This document shows, in pieces, positions 43,258-52,463 of a DNA stretch of 64,000 nt. The stretch's first letter is position 1. Every line of letters begins with the position of its first letter. The position numbers were made by a program, and so were the translations under genes. The DNA is from Flavimarina sp. Hel_I_48 (GTDB taxonomy: Bacteria; Bacteroidota; Bacteroidia; Flavobacteriales; Flavobacteriaceae), in NCBI RefSeq assembly GCF_000733945.1, contig NZ_JPOL01000002.1, positions 3,287,001 to 3,351,000 on the forward strand, written 5' to 3'. The notes below the pieces were generated by a model. The model saw only the letters and a program-made list of their open reading frames with translations, made no database searches and was not told where the DNA came from.

Positions 43258-44368
43258 ATGAATCTGTCAACTCAAAAGTCACCAGGTCAATGGACTCCAT
43301 TTTCCCTCGTAGATCTGCCGGTCCTATTTCCCTTTGTTTAAAACGGTAGGGTAGGTAGGGAAAGCTTTCAGCAAGCTTTTTTGATAAAAGAATATCCACA
43401 TCATGCTCATTGCACAGGGCTTGTATGCGCGAGGCCGTGTTCAAAGTATCGCCAGAAAATGCAATCTCTCGTTTGAGTATGCCCACTTCACCGGTCATTA
43501 CCTGACCATAATGAGCTCCAACCTTAAAATCTGGGTATACTCCATATTTTTTCAGGTATTTTTTCTTTCTTTTATTGATAATGCGCTTCATATCAAAATA
43601 GCACCGCAGCACATTGATTTTATAGAGACCATTTTTTAGCTTCCAGGTAACCACCACTTCGTCCCCCACGTACTGATAGACTTCACCGCGTGTATAAATA
43701 ATTGCCGGTGTGATGTCTTTAAAGAAGTCTTTTAGAAAATTGAAATACTGTTCTTCTCCTATTTCTTCCGCAATAGTGGTGGCACTCCGTACATCGATAA
43801 ACATAAAAATGCGCTCCTCTTTTTTAGGATGGAAATATTTTCCGCGTAAAAAATCCTGAAAAACGCCCGGGCCATATTTATCATTCACCATTAATAGAAT
43901 GAGCGTAAAAATTACAATGAGAAGCCAGATCAAATAATTCCGCAGAAAGAAGAAAGTCGCAAAAAACTGCAGCACTTCGCTAAAAACCTCGATTCTGTAT
44001 AGTGGAAGATTGCTTTCTACAGCATAGAGATAACCTACCCCAAAAACGGTTACAATTATCGCAGTGGTAGTATAGGCCAGAAAAATATACAGCAACGCCT
44101 GCCAGAATGGATATTTACGCAGCCAGCTTTCCATTAGGTTTATCGTAAAAAAACCACCCAGGAGTCCGGCCGCCATTCCCGTTATAAATGTAGCGGTAAG
44201 ATTTGATATAAAATCAAAGCTCGTTGAAACATTCCCACTGCTTTCAAGAACAGAGTATTCATAAAAAAACAACACTACGGAAACTATTGTCCACGAAATA
44301 GTTATGTAAATACCTCGTCGTACGTAATATCTACGCCTAAAATGACTTAAAAATGGAAAAATCGACAT
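43256..44368 (-). CDS. membrane class III nucleotidyl cyclase
   Basis: A 370-residue protein. The N-terminal half (about 20-175) has five or six membrane segments; the catalytic domain (about 185-360) has metal Asp residues in FMFIDVRSAT and YQYVGDEVVV. The usual adenine-binding Lys (DKxxGD) is Gln here (YQYVGD), and the usual base-contact Asp before GD is replaced in KREIAFSGDTLNTASRIQ (Glu at the equivalent place). The substrate may therefore not be ATP in the standard way; GTP or a pyrimidine is possible. It is 6 bp downstream of the esterase gene on the same strand. Confidence 0.85.
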   Translation of the reverse strand: MSIFPFLSHFRRRYYVRRGIYITISWTIVSVVLFFYEYSVLESSGNVSTSFDFISNLTATFITGMAAGLLGGFFTINLMESWLRKYPFWQALLYIFLAYTTTAIIVTVFGVGYLYAVESNLPLYRIEVFSEVLQFFATFFFLRNYLIWLLIVIFTLILLMVNDKYGPGVFQDFLRGKYFHPKKEERIFMFIDVRSATTIAEEIGEEQYFNFLKDFFKDITPAIIYTRGEVYQYVGDEVVVTWKLKNGLYKINVLRCYFDMKRIINKRKKKYLKKYGVYPDFKVGAHYGQVMTGEVGILKREIAFSGDTLNTASRIQALCNEHDVDILLSKKLAESFPYLPYRFKQREIGPADLRGKMESIDLVTFELTDS

Positions 44369-44374
44369 AAAAAT

Positions 44375-45205
44375 TTATTGCTGAGCTTTCATAAAACTCT
44401 TTATTTCATCAAATCTTTTGCTCCATGGCCAAAAATACTGAATGACCATTTTCTTATGTTTTTTATCAAGTAGTACGGGTTTGACTTTAGGTTGAACTTC
44501 CTGAAGTGCCAGTACAAACAGTTCATTGTATTTGAAAATAGATGGGATCGTTTTGGTACCCAGGTAAATCAACATGGGCGGGGTGTTCTCATCTATGTAA
44601 TTTATCGGCGAAACTTCAAGCCAGCTACTATCAGTATTTCCCCATGTGGTCAGGTAATGATCTTCAGATGTGGGCGGATACTCGTTGAGGTAGCTGTACA
44701 TGTCAAGTCCGGCAGCGTCATTGAGTATTATACCTTTAATATAAGATGTGTCTTTAAGATAAGCAGGGTTCATCGTAGCGAGTGCTGCCAGATGGCCCCC
44801 AGCGGAATGGCCCGTAATGAAAATACGATTGGGATTACCGCCAAAATCCTTTATATGCTCATGCGTCCAGGTGACGGCTTCCGTTATTTGTTCGGTCATG
44901 GTTTTTACGTCTGCGCCGGGGCTCAACGTGTAGCCGGGAATTACCGTAAGCATACCTTTTCTGGCAAAGTTACGGCCTAACTGACTATACAATCCTTTAT
45001 TTCCACTATCCCAATTACCACCGTGAACGAAAATTAGAACATCGTTATTATTGCCAGTATTCTTTGGTCTAAAAATATTTAGGGTAGGCAAAGATTCCTG
45101 TTGCGTATAATCCTGATCCAGATAATTTATGTTTTTGTACTTTAATGAGCCGCAACCCGTAAGGACAAACAATGCTGCAAGCGCAAAACAATAGGCAAAT
45201 CTCAT
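44375..45205 (-). CDS. alpha/beta-hydrolase lipoprotein (carboxylesterase type)
   Basis: A 276-residue esterase from the Met codon at 45205, which gives a lipoprotein signal (FALAALFVLTGCGS, Cys about 18). An earlier Met at 45229 would lie upstream of the -7 box and is rejected. The oxyanion motif is FVHGGNWDSG, the nucleophile elbow is TGHSAGGHLAAL, and the fold matches the carboxylesterase/hormone-sensitive-lipase group (kynurenine formamidase-like). It precedes the cyclase by 6 bp, so the two are co-transcribed; a functional link between them is unexplained. Confidence 0.88.
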   Translation of the reverse strand: MRFAYCFALAALFVLTGCGSLKYKNINYLDQDYTQQESLPTLNIFRPKNTGNNNDVLIFVHGGNWDSGNKGLYSQLGRNFARKGMLTVIPGYTLSPGADVKTMTEQITEAVTWTHEHIKDFGGNPNRIFITGHSAGGHLAALATMNPAYLKDTSYIKGIILNDAAGLDMYSYLNEYPPTSEDHYLTTWGNTDSSWLEVSPINYIDENTPPMLIYLGTKTIPSIFKYNELFVLALQEVQPKVKPVLLDKKHKKMVIQYFWPWSKRFDEIKSFMKAQQ

Positions 45206-45217
45206 AATCTTTTTTTG

Positions 45218-45225
45218 CAAAAATA
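45218..45225 (-). promoter_or_regulatory. -7 promoter box for esterase-cyclase operon
   Basis: On the minus strand this reads TATTTTTG, matching TAnnTTTG, 12 bases before the Met codon at 45205. It favours that start over 45229. Confidence 0.4.
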
Positions 45226-45380
45226 GCAATAAAAAGTGCTCAAGGTTAATTTTGCAATGAATACCTAAATAATTAAATGTAATAAAAAGTATGATCTCGA
45301 AAAATTCTTAAAACGGGGGATTTCAAAGATTATTTATCAGTTATCAGATTATGCGTATTGTTTGTAATGTAGAAGATGAA

Positions 45381-46727
45381 TTAATCACATCCACAATCTT
45401 TCCGGGATTCTAAATCATTGTTTGGGAAACACATTCCAGACTTAAGAACATTAGGTTCATAGCGTTTTAAATCAGGATCCCTGAGTGCTTTACTCACAAA
45501 TTCGGTTAAGTCATCAATTTCTGAATCCGTAAGATTTATATTGCCAAATTGAGATGCAAATTGAGATGCGGGCACCTGTGTTTTTTGAGGTCTACCGTTA
45601 TTTTTATAGGTAATTACTTCTTTTATAGATTTGAAAGAACCACCATGGCCATAAACAGGGTTGTCTGCAAGATTGTAAAGGGTAGGGGTTTTAAACTTAT
45701 AGTTATCTGCAGGGTTTTTTGTAAAGCCGCCCCTACCCAGCGCTACGTCGTCCAGATTCATTCCTGCTTGAACAATTATCTTTTCAGGTCCTTCATTTAT
45801 ATCTGCCATTCCCCAGGCATAAAATTCCTTATCTTTTAAAGCGGGTCCATTATGGCACTCATAACATTTGGCAGAACTAAAAAATAGCGTGGCACCACGT
45901 TTTTGTGCATTACTCATAGCATTTTCATCACCTTTAAGGTACTTTTGCCACGGCGCTTTATTGGCCAGCAATGTGCGTTCAAATGCTGCTATGGCGAGGG
46001 CAGCGGCGTAATCAGAATAGCGTTCTTCCTCGCTAAGATCAGGAAATGCCTCATCAAAAAGTGCATTGTATCCATAATTTTGGACAAAGTCCTGATCAAT
46101 TTTAATTCTGTGCACTTTTATTCCTTGCATGGCCTGTACTTCAACTCCTTCAAATCCCATTTTATTTTCTGGGATGTTGTCCCATTGTGCCTCTGTACCT
46201 TTGTTTGTGCCTGTACCGCCAAATTTTCCATTCCACAGCATGACATCCTGATAGGCAAGATTGAGCAAATTAGGTGATCTGAAAGGCTGTACATCTACCA
46301 TTTCTTCGTCCATTGTGGGATCTAAGAACCGCCCTTCCCCAAAAATCCCAAAGCCTATACCACCTTCACCAATACCCTGTACTTTTCCCGAACTGAAACC
46401 CGATGCGGCGGCATGACAGGAAGCGCAGGAGTATTTACCTTTATTTTCACTGTTTTTTGGATTGCCCCCAGTTGCAGGATCATGCAATAGTAATTTTCCT
46501 AAGGCTATTTTTTCTCTTGTAAGGGGATTTTTTGGGTCTTGAGGTATTGCATTTAAATCTGTGCTCTCTGGTAATGTAAAAAAGGAATTTCCTTTGCCAC
46601 CAGATACGTCTAAAAGTACCTTTTCTAAACGCTGATCTATTAAAGAAGACTCATTTAAAGTAGTGTAATCATCTCCCTGGCAAGAGATAAGTAAAATGAC
46701 ACCTAGAAAGGATATAAGACTTTTCAT
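45381..46727 (-). CDS. di-haem cytochrome c peroxidase-like lipoprotein
   Basis: A 448-residue lipoprotein (lipobox LLISCQ, Cys about 16) of the CcpA/MauG group. Two haem c sites are visible: CASCHAAASGF (about residue 100) and CYECHNGPALKD (about 285). The family segment NLAYQDVMLWNGKFGG and the C-terminal HGGSFKSIKEVITYKNNG (an axial His region) are present. It probably reduces H2O2 or oxidises a periplasmic substrate. The C terminus (CFPNNDLESRKDCGCD) has three Cys and is unusual. It stands alone. Confidence 0.9.
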   Translation of the reverse strand: MKSLISFLGVILLISCQGDDYTTLNESSLIDQRLEKVLLDVSGGKGNSFFTLPESTDLNAIPQDPKNPLTREKIALGKLLLHDPATGGNPKNSENKGKYSCASCHAAASGFSSGKVQGIGEGGIGFGIFGEGRFLDPTMDEEMVDVQPFRSPNLLNLAYQDVMLWNGKFGGTGTNKGTEAQWDNIPENKMGFEGVEVQAMQGIKVHRIKIDQDFVQNYGYNALFDEAFPDLSEEERYSDYAAALAIAAFERTLLANKAPWQKYLKGDENAMSNAQKRGATLFFSSAKCYECHNGPALKDKEFYAWGMADINEGPEKIIVQAGMNLDDVALGRGGFTKNPADNYKFKTPTLYNLADNPVYGHGGSFKSIKEVITYKNNGRPQKTQVPASQFASQFGNINLTDSEIDDLTEFVSKALRDPDLKRYEPNVLKSGMCFPNNDLESRKDCGCD

Positions 46728-46750
46728 TATAATTTGGGTTTTTATTAACG

Positions 46751-46758
46751 CAAATATA
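46751..46758 (-). promoter_or_regulatory. -7 promoter box of the peroxidase gene
   Basis: TATATTTG on the minus strand, 23 bases before the start codon; it matches TAnnTTTG. No clear -33 TTG is seen. Confidence 0.4.
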
Positions 46759-47092
46759 ATAAATTATCGATAAAGTGTTTATAATAAACGTTCAAGTTTG
46801 GTTTTTAATTACGAAAACGTTATAAATATCTTAATAACTAATATATTTCATGGTTTATTTTCGTCTTAATCTTAAACGGTTGATGAAATTTGAAAGAAGA
46901 ACTTTTAGATATAAAGACATTTGACATGTTTTTAATATTTTTTCACTGCCTTGATAGCTTGTAAATGTTATTTTAAAATAGACAATCATATAGAAAAATT
47001 GATTCGAATCAGCTTTGATCTTAAAAAGCATGGTATCTATGCATCTAGTAAAATATGTTCGTGAAAAGAGTAATGATTTTGTCCAAAAAAAA

Positions 47093-47119
47093 TGCTTCAA
47101 CACGTAAACTGTTGAAGCA
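47093..47119 (-). terminator. terminator after the epimerase gene
   Basis: TGCTTCAACA (47093-47102) pairs perfectly with TGTTGAAGCA (47110-47119) around a seven-base loop. On the minus strand it is followed by a run of eight T. Confidence 0.8.
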
Positions 47120-47153
47120 GATCTTTAAAATTGGAATGGGATTGAATAGGTTC

Positions 47154-47951
47154 TCAAATAAGGATTTTTACCGAAAATTCTTTGGGCTTCGACCCAACTT
47201 TATTAAAACCCGAATCTAATTTGTCCTGCTTTACTGCGTAGGGATAAAAGGTTATAGGCTCTATACAGACCATATTCTTGACTTCGGTCCATAGCATAAA
47301 ATGTTTAAAGCCTGTTGTTTCTATTGTCAGGGTATTTTTATCTTCAAGGGCAATACGAGAACAGTCCAGTACGGAAAGCGCGCGGCTTCCCACGGCAAGT
47401 ACTTCTTCAAGATTTACAGAACATTTATCCGTTTTGATAACCGGATTTCCTGTAACCAGATTAAAGGCGGGATGATATCCTAACATAAAAGGCATATCCT
47501 GATCTGCGTTGATTTTAAATCTAATTTCCAGGCCTTTATCATTCAGCTTAAAAGACTTTTCAAATGTAAAATCATAGGGCCAGGTTAGATATTCAGGATG
47601 ACCGGCTCCTTCATTTTTCGGTTTTTCTTCTTTCTTGAACTTTGAATTTTTTACGGGATTATCAGCACTATATGTTTTTTTAAACGTTGCGCTGGTCTCA
47701 TCGCTTGCGGTAAGTTTATATTCCAGTTCCCGTAAAAGACCGTGCTGATCCTGTGTTGCGTCGCCTTTAGGTGTATGAACTTTAAATGATGCCTTTTCCG
47801 TAGGGCCTATAAGCGGAAACATTTCTGTATCACTATGACCCCAGCCAGGAGTTCCTTTCTGGTGCATATATTCATGGTTGTTTTTCAGGATGCTGACTAA
47901 CTCCCCAGAATCTATTTTAACGATGATATTTTTTGATTGTAGCGTGGTCAT
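47154..47951 (-). CDS. aldose 1-epimerase-like protein
   Basis: A 265-residue galactose-mutarotase-fold protein. The N-terminal HEYMHQKGTPGWGHSDTEMFPLIGP is typical of the LacX/aldose-epimerase-like branch, and YHPAFN carries a catalytic-region His; the probable base Glu is in MVCIEPITFYP. No signal peptide. It interconverts alpha and beta sugar anomers or phosphorylated sugars. It closes a run of four minus-strand genes and ends at a strong terminator. Confidence 0.85.
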   Translation of the reverse strand: MTTLQSKNIIVKIDSGELVSILKNNHEYMHQKGTPGWGHSDTEMFPLIGPTEKASFKVHTPKGDATQDQHGLLRELEYKLTASDETSATFKKTYSADNPVKNSKFKKEEKPKNEGAGHPEYLTWPYDFTFEKSFKLNDKGLEIRFKINADQDMPFMLGYHPAFNLVTGNPVIKTDKCSVNLEEVLAVGSRALSVLDCSRIALEDKNTLTIETTGFKHFMLWTEVKNMVCIEPITFYPYAVKQDKLDSGFNKVGSKPKEFSVKILI

Positions 47952-47987
47952 ACTTGCTTTTCTTGGTTTAAATTCTTTAAAAGGGTT

Positions 47988-48899
47988 TTATACTGCCTTT
48001 TTCTCATAGTAATCAAGATGCCTTTTATGAAAATGGTTAATATCTGAATCATTCCTGGACATGGCGACCAGTTCTTTTAATGCTCCCATGCGCTCTTTAT
48101 CTTTTTTCTGAATACGGTCATCTTCAAATGGGTATGCAATCTGCATCATTCGCTTATCCTCTTCAGATAGCTCTGTATTTACAGCGGTAAAACATGGTGA
48201 CTCCTCTTTTGAGATAAACATCCAGGCGGGAAAACTGTAATGCATTATCGAGTTTTTATCGTGGGCAGAGAACGTGAGTCCGCCTTCTTGCAATTGGCGA
48301 AGATTGTGATCTACTTTGGCTTTGGTCCAGTAATTGGGCGCACCGCCCAGATAGTCATAAAGGGAAGGCCAGTCAAAGTCACAAGTATATGCCGGGGATT
48401 GATGTTCATGTTGAAAACCAAGTGCGTGGCCGAATTCATGCAACGTGGTCGCGGCCCAGTCTGAAGGGAGGCGCTTATCAAAGTCAGAAAGGTTCAATGT
48501 GATTTCACCAGGCCCAAGTATGGCGGGATCTGCACTGTCATTGCCCACAAGTGACCAATAACCTTCATATTCAAAACCTACGCGTATATGGCTTCTATCA
48601 TCTGGTGACCACTGCCGGTAGTTTCCCGTACTTTGATCAAAGCCAAAATCGAAGGTTATATTGCCATATTCTGTCCATATATTGGCTGTTTCGGCAATTT
48701 TTTGATGCAAACCGGCATCACCTCCCTTAAAACTTACTGTAAGTGTTCCTACACGCCATAATTTAAGATCGTCCAGTACAAGTTCCAGGGCATTGCCAAA
48801 TATATAACCGGGAACAAACTGTCTTTTTTCTCTTTCTTTCTTTTCGATTTTTGCCTGTATTCTATCAGGGTACGCTTCAATTACAAATTCATTTTCCAT
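47988..48899 (-). CDS. metzincin-type zinc metalloprotease without signal peptide
   Basis: A 303-residue protein with the zinc motif HEFGHALGFQH: H154, E155, H158 and H164 fit HExxHxxGxxH, and the following Glu-His recalls astacins. The Met-turn SIMHY (Met219) completes the metzincin pattern. The N terminus (MENEFVIEAYPDRIQAKIEKK) is highly charged and shows no signal peptide or lipobox, and no propeptide switch is clear. It lies 36 bp upstream of the epimerase and 88 bp after a membrane-protein gene. Astacin/matrixin-type proteases are normally secreted, so a cytosolic location or an unusual export route is notable. Confidence 0.85.
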   Translation of the reverse strand: MENEFVIEAYPDRIQAKIEKKEREKRQFVPGYIFGNALELVLDDLKLWRVGTLTVSFKGGDAGLHQKIAETANIWTEYGNITFDFGFDQSTGNYRQWSPDDRSHIRVGFEYEGYWSLVGNDSADPAILGPGEITLNLSDFDKRLPSDWAATTLHEFGHALGFQHEHQSPAYTCDFDWPSLYDYLGGAPNYWTKAKVDHNLRQLQEGGLTFSAHDKNSIMHYSFPAWMFISKEESPCFTAVNTELSEEDKRMMQIAYPFEDDRIQKKDKERMGALKELVAMSRNDSDINHFHKRHLDYYEKKAV

Positions 48900-48987
48900 A
48901 AGATACGTTTTAATCGTTGGGTGATTTTTTCGGTAATAAGATCAGGTTTACATGTTGGGCTTCAGATAGTTCAAATTATTTTAGGAC

Positions 48988-49500
48988 TTAATGAGTATCA
49001 GGATCTGTGGTGGCCGTTTGTGTTCCGCTAAAGAAAGAAGCTACAATAGGTACCATCATTCCCAGAAAGGAAGTCGCCATATTCGCCACTCCCTGTGTCG
49101 CCTCAGATTCTAAAATAATCCATATAACTACTGCTGTAACACCTATCAAAATATACGCCAGAGCGTAGAAAAAACCGTATTTTGTCCTGTTTTTATCGCG
49201 TCCTGGAGGTGGGGATCGGGTAAGGGCACCAAGGGCGTGCAGCTTATTTGTTTTGGTTGGTACTTTCATGTTTCCTGAGGGATTGATGCCAAATGCTGCT
49301 GCTACAATACCACCCACTAAAGCGGTCAACAAACTCGTAATATAAACCACCGCATTGTTCATATCCTTCATATAATCTGACGGAAGTATGCCATCATCAA
49401 GAATGGAAAACGATTGGTAAAACATAAAGACCGAACTCACGACAAAACCCACTAAAGCCAGAACCACCATAAAATGGATAAGCGTTTTTTGATAATTCAT
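48988..49500 (-). CDS. hypothetical multi-pass membrane protein
   Basis: A 170-residue protein with about four membrane segments (FMVVLALVGFVVSSVFMFY; AVVYITSLLTALVGGIVAAAF; FFYALAYILIGVTAVVIWIIL; MATSFLGMMVPIVASFFSG). A charged middle loop (TRSPPPGRDKNRTKYG) separates two helical pairs. No family is recognised. It lies between the outer-membrane protein gene and the metzincin gene on the same strand and may be part of the same transcript. Confidence 0.7.
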   Translation of the reverse strand: MNYQKTLIHFMVVLALVGFVVSSVFMFYQSFSILDDGILPSDYMKDMNNAVVYITSLLTALVGGIVAAAFGINPSGNMKVPTKTNKLHALGALTRSPPPGRDKNRTKYGFFYALAYILIGVTAVVIWIILESEATQGVANMATSFLGMMVPIVASFFSGTQTATTDPDTH

Positions 49501-49547
49501 CTTTTATAAAAGTTTGAGTTCATTTCTCGGTTAGTTTGCTGACCCTT

Positions 49548-50831
49548 TTAAGGCTGTTTTCTGTTCGTCAAGTTATAGCTTAACCCAATAAAAAAACCAG
49601 ATTGTAAACTGCGTGTCGTTGGAATGGATCCCACATTTGCAGGCATATAAGGGCCAGATTGATCGTTAACCACCACGTCAGAAAGTTTGTCCATTTGTGC
49701 CAGTGCCAGACCGCAGGTTAGGCTAACCTGCTTTTGCTGGCCCCAGATTATAGTAGGGCCTAGTAGATAGCGCAATTTTCCGTCAAAAGGCGATATGGCT
49801 GCTCCCAGTGCGATTCCTCCCCGCCACTCTGGAAGGAATTTATAGGTAAAATGACCCAATGCGCCTATGCTTATATCAGCATTTGATTTTTCCTCTTCCT
49901 GTATGTAAAGACGTCCACTTTCACCTTCCGTAAGGTAATATTCCGGCTCGACCAGATTGTTATAGAAGAACCCGGTAGAAAAGTCAAAAGAGAAATTATC
50001 ATAAACCGCAAAACTCAGGTTTTGTTCTAAAAACGTCGTGTTTGTATACATATTTAGCAATCGTACGGTCACATCAACCACATCCCCTGAAGCCCTGAAC
50101 GAAGTAATTGGCAGGGTTGCGCTTGCTTGCTGCGATTCCTCAATAAAATTAAGTAGAAAAGTATAATCTATGCTTTTGATATTCTCGTTGTAGCCTTTTA
50201 TTGTGGCATATTCTTCAATAAATTCTGCAGTATTTTGATTGTCAGCGTTAATGTTGGCAAGTTGAGTGCTATAAACTTCCAGAACGCTGGGAATGTAAGT
50301 ATTTGCCAATACCGCTTTAGCATAGGCCTCTTGAATGGAACGTACATCAAGCACCTGCAAAAGCTCTTGTTTTTTAGCCTGAGCCACATCTGTGTTCGGT
50401 TGAAAACGCGTTTGCATATAAAGCTCATCACTAATGCGCTGTATGTTCTCGAGGTAACGATAGTACTGGGTTGCTTTAATATAAATCCTACTTTTAGCAG
50501 GAAGTTCCTGAGGAAGATTTAGACCCACCGCGTCATCTGGAATGCCTACATAAATACTTCTTAAAATATCTGGAATATCAGAAACAAACCGTGAATTGGT
50601 AACTTCGGAAAAAGGCACAACGTGGGCACTATTGATATTTCGTAATAGTATGGTATAGTTCGTATTGTGTTTTACCATTTCCGGTAGGCTAGCTAAATCT
50701 AGCGTATTGCTGCCTGCATCATAATCTAGTTCAATTATTTGCTGGGCAGAAGTTTGCCAGGGCAGTAGCCAGAAGGAAGTGGCAATAACGGTTGCTCTAA
50801 TAAGGAAGGTTTTCAAAAGGATAAATGGCAT
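49548..50831 (-). CDS. hypothetical exported protein with outer-membrane barrel-like C terminus
   Basis: A 427-residue protein with a signal peptide (IRATVIATSFWLLPWQTSAQQ). The N-terminal half (about 30-245) is mostly helical, with Gln/Asn-rich helices; the C-terminal half (about 250-425) alternates hydrophobic residues and ends RSLQSGFFIGLSYNL, like an outer-membrane barrel, though the last residues (TNRKQP) follow the usual terminal aromatic. I do not recognise the family. It is the first gene of the run that contains the metzincin. Confidence 0.65.
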   Translation of the reverse strand: MPFILLKTFLIRATVIATSFWLLPWQTSAQQIIELDYDAGSNTLDLASLPEMVKHNTNYTILLRNINSAHVVPFSEVTNSRFVSDIPDILRSIYVGIPDDAVGLNLPQELPAKSRIYIKATQYYRYLENIQRISDELYMQTRFQPNTDVAQAKKQELLQVLDVRSIQEAYAKAVLANTYIPSVLEVYSTQLANINADNQNTAEFIEEYATIKGYNENIKSIDYTFLLNFIEESQQASATLPITSFRASGDVVDVTVRLLNMYTNTTFLEQNLSFAVYDNFSFDFSTGFFYNNLVEPEYYLTEGESGRLYIQEEEKSNADISIGALGHFTYKFLPEWRGGIALGAAISPFDGKLRYLLGPTIIWGQQKQVSLTCGLALAQMDKLSDVVVNDQSGPYMPANVGSIPTTRSLQSGFFIGLSYNLTNRKQP

Positions 50832-51101
50832 TAGTTAGGTACTTTTAAAGTTAGTCCTTTTTATATAAATGAATAGAAAGGTTTGAAAATTAGTACCTAT
50901 TTTGACCGATTTTAGCATTGTTTTGGCGGTTTTTCTTTAGTAAATAAAAAAATTTTTACAAGGGATAGAGAGCTGCAAGCGATAGAATTTTTTGATAATT
51001 AGATATAGTTTGAACAGGTTTTATTAGAAAACAGAAAAATCTCATTTCCTACCATTATGTCAACAGAAACACGTACTTTCTCAATAAATTAGCAGAAAAT
51101 C

Positions 51102-52364
51102 ATGCAAGAGCGTATTTTAATTATTGGGGGCGGCTTTGCGGGTGTTCACATCGCCAAAACCCTGATAAAAGATTCCAGTTTTCAGGTCACTTTAATAGAT
51201 AAGAACAATTATAATTTTTTTCCACCGCTGATCTATCAGGTATCTACGGGATATCTGGATCCTTCATCAATATCGTACCCTTTTAGAAACCTATTTCGCA
51301 ATAAGGATAACTTCCGGTTTAGAATGGGGGAACTACAGGAAATCATTGCTGAAGAAAATACGATCATACTTGACAATGGCAGACTTAGCTACGATCACTT
51401 AATACTGGCTACAGGAACGCATACTAATTTCTTCGGTCTTGATCAGCTGCAAAAGCACGCCATACCCATGAAGACCTTAGAAGATGGACTGCAAATGCGC
51501 AACCGTTTGCTGCAACACCTGGAACAGGCCACACAAATAAACGATACTTCCCTGCGTATGCCCTGGCTCAATATGGTGGTTGCCGGTGGTGGGCCCACCG
51601 GTGTTGAGATTTGCGGTATTTTTGCAGAGCTGCGCAATAAGACCATTCGCAAGGAATTTCCAGAACTTATAAACTCTGGCGCAAGAATCTACCTTATTAA
51701 TGGGGGCGGTGAACTGCTTTCTCCTATGAGTAAAAAAAGCCAGGAATATGCATTGAAAAATTTGCAGGAAATGGGCGTTGAGGTCATGCTCAATACACGT
51801 GTGGTAGATTTTGACGGTGAACGTGTGATGCTCAAGGACGGTTCCCATATTTACAGCAAAAATTTAATTTGGGCCACGGGAGTAGTCGGTTTTAAATTCA
51901 AAGGTCTGCCGGAGGAAAGCTATGAACGCGGAAACCGTTTAACGGTTGATGGATTTAACAAATTAGTAAATAGTGAGAATATTTATGCCATTGGCGATGC
52001 CTGTATTCAACATCATGACGAGCAGTTTCCTGATGGGCATCCCCAGCTTGCTCAGGTAGCAATTCAACAAGGTGTCAATTTGGCTATAAATCTAAAGCGT
52101 ACCCGCAAAGGTGAAAAAGCGGAACCTTTTGACTACAATGATAAAGGTTCAATGGCCATCATTGGGAAAAGTAGGGCCGTTGCAGATATACCTAAGCCAC
52201 ACCTGCATTTCAATGGGTTGATCGCATGGTTTATTTGGATATTCATACATTTATTCTCGCTTATAAATTATAGGAACAAACTGCGCACCTTTTACAACTG
52301 GTCTATAGAATACCTTACTCAAAACCAGGATTTACGCTTGATTATTCGGCCTAAGAAGGAATAA
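51102..52364 (+). CDS. type II NADH dehydrogenase-like FAD oxidoreductase (second copy)
   Basis: A 420-residue paralogue of the protein at 41872-43167. Motifs: ILIIGGGFAGVHIAKTL (FAD), YNFFPPLIYQVSTGYLDPSS, MVVAGGGPTGVEICG (NADH), IYAIGDACIQ and QVAIQQGVNLAINL. The C-terminal helix LIAWFIWIFIHLFSLINY is again present, suggesting membrane attachment. It should transfer electrons from NADH to quinone without pumping protons. It is transcribed alone. Confidence 0.92.
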   Translation: MQERILIIGGGFAGVHIAKTLIKDSSFQVTLIDKNNYNFFPPLIYQVSTGYLDPSSISYPFRNLFRNKDNFRFRMGELQEIIAEENTIILDNGRLSYDHLILATGTHTNFFGLDQLQKHAIPMKTLEDGLQMRNRLLQHLEQATQINDTSLRMPWLNMVVAGGGPTGVEICGIFAELRNKTIRKEFPELINSGARIYLINGGGELLSPMSKKSQEYALKNLQEMGVEVMLNTRVVDFDGERVMLKDGSHIYSKNLIWATGVVGFKFKGLPEESYERGNRLTVDGFNKLVNSENIYAIGDACIQHHDEQFPDGHPQLAQVAIQQGVNLAINLKRTRKGEKAEPFDYNDKGSMAIIGKSRAVADIPKPHLHFNGLIAWFIWIFIHLFSLINYRNKLRTFYNWSIEYLTQNQDLRLIIRPKKE

Positions 52365-52415
52365 AAGTAATACGGTACGCATTGAAGGGAGAATGTTCTT
52401 TTACCCTTTTATTAC

Positions 52416-52423
52416 TATTTTTG
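52416..52423 (+). promoter_or_regulatory. -7 promoter box upstream of the TonB-receptor operon
   Basis: TATTTTTG fits TAnnTTTG, 40 bases before the GTG start at 52464. No -33 TTG is at the normal spacing, so confidence is low. Confidence 0.3.
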
Positions 52424-52463
52424 AACATAAAATGACCTTTTAGGCCAAAAAACGGCAATTTTT

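Larger units (their letters stand above)
46728..47153. other. non-coding region between peroxidase and epimerase
   Basis: About 425 very AT-rich bases. The left edge holds a -7 box (CAAATATA, 46751-46758, reading TATATTTG on the minus strand) for the peroxidase gene. The right edge holds the terminator at 47093-47119. An 82-codon frame on the minus strand looks spurious. Nothing else was recognised. Confidence 0.4.

Noticed and set aside
46855..47103. 82-codon minus-strand frame between peroxidase and epimerase
   Set aside because: Very AT-rich, full of Phe/Lys/Ile without a clear fold, no promoter, and it overlaps the terminator of the epimerase gene.
52382..52410. Hairpin after the second NDH-2 gene (AAGGG with CCCTT)
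   Set aside because: Only five base pairs with a long loop, so it was not called as a terminator.
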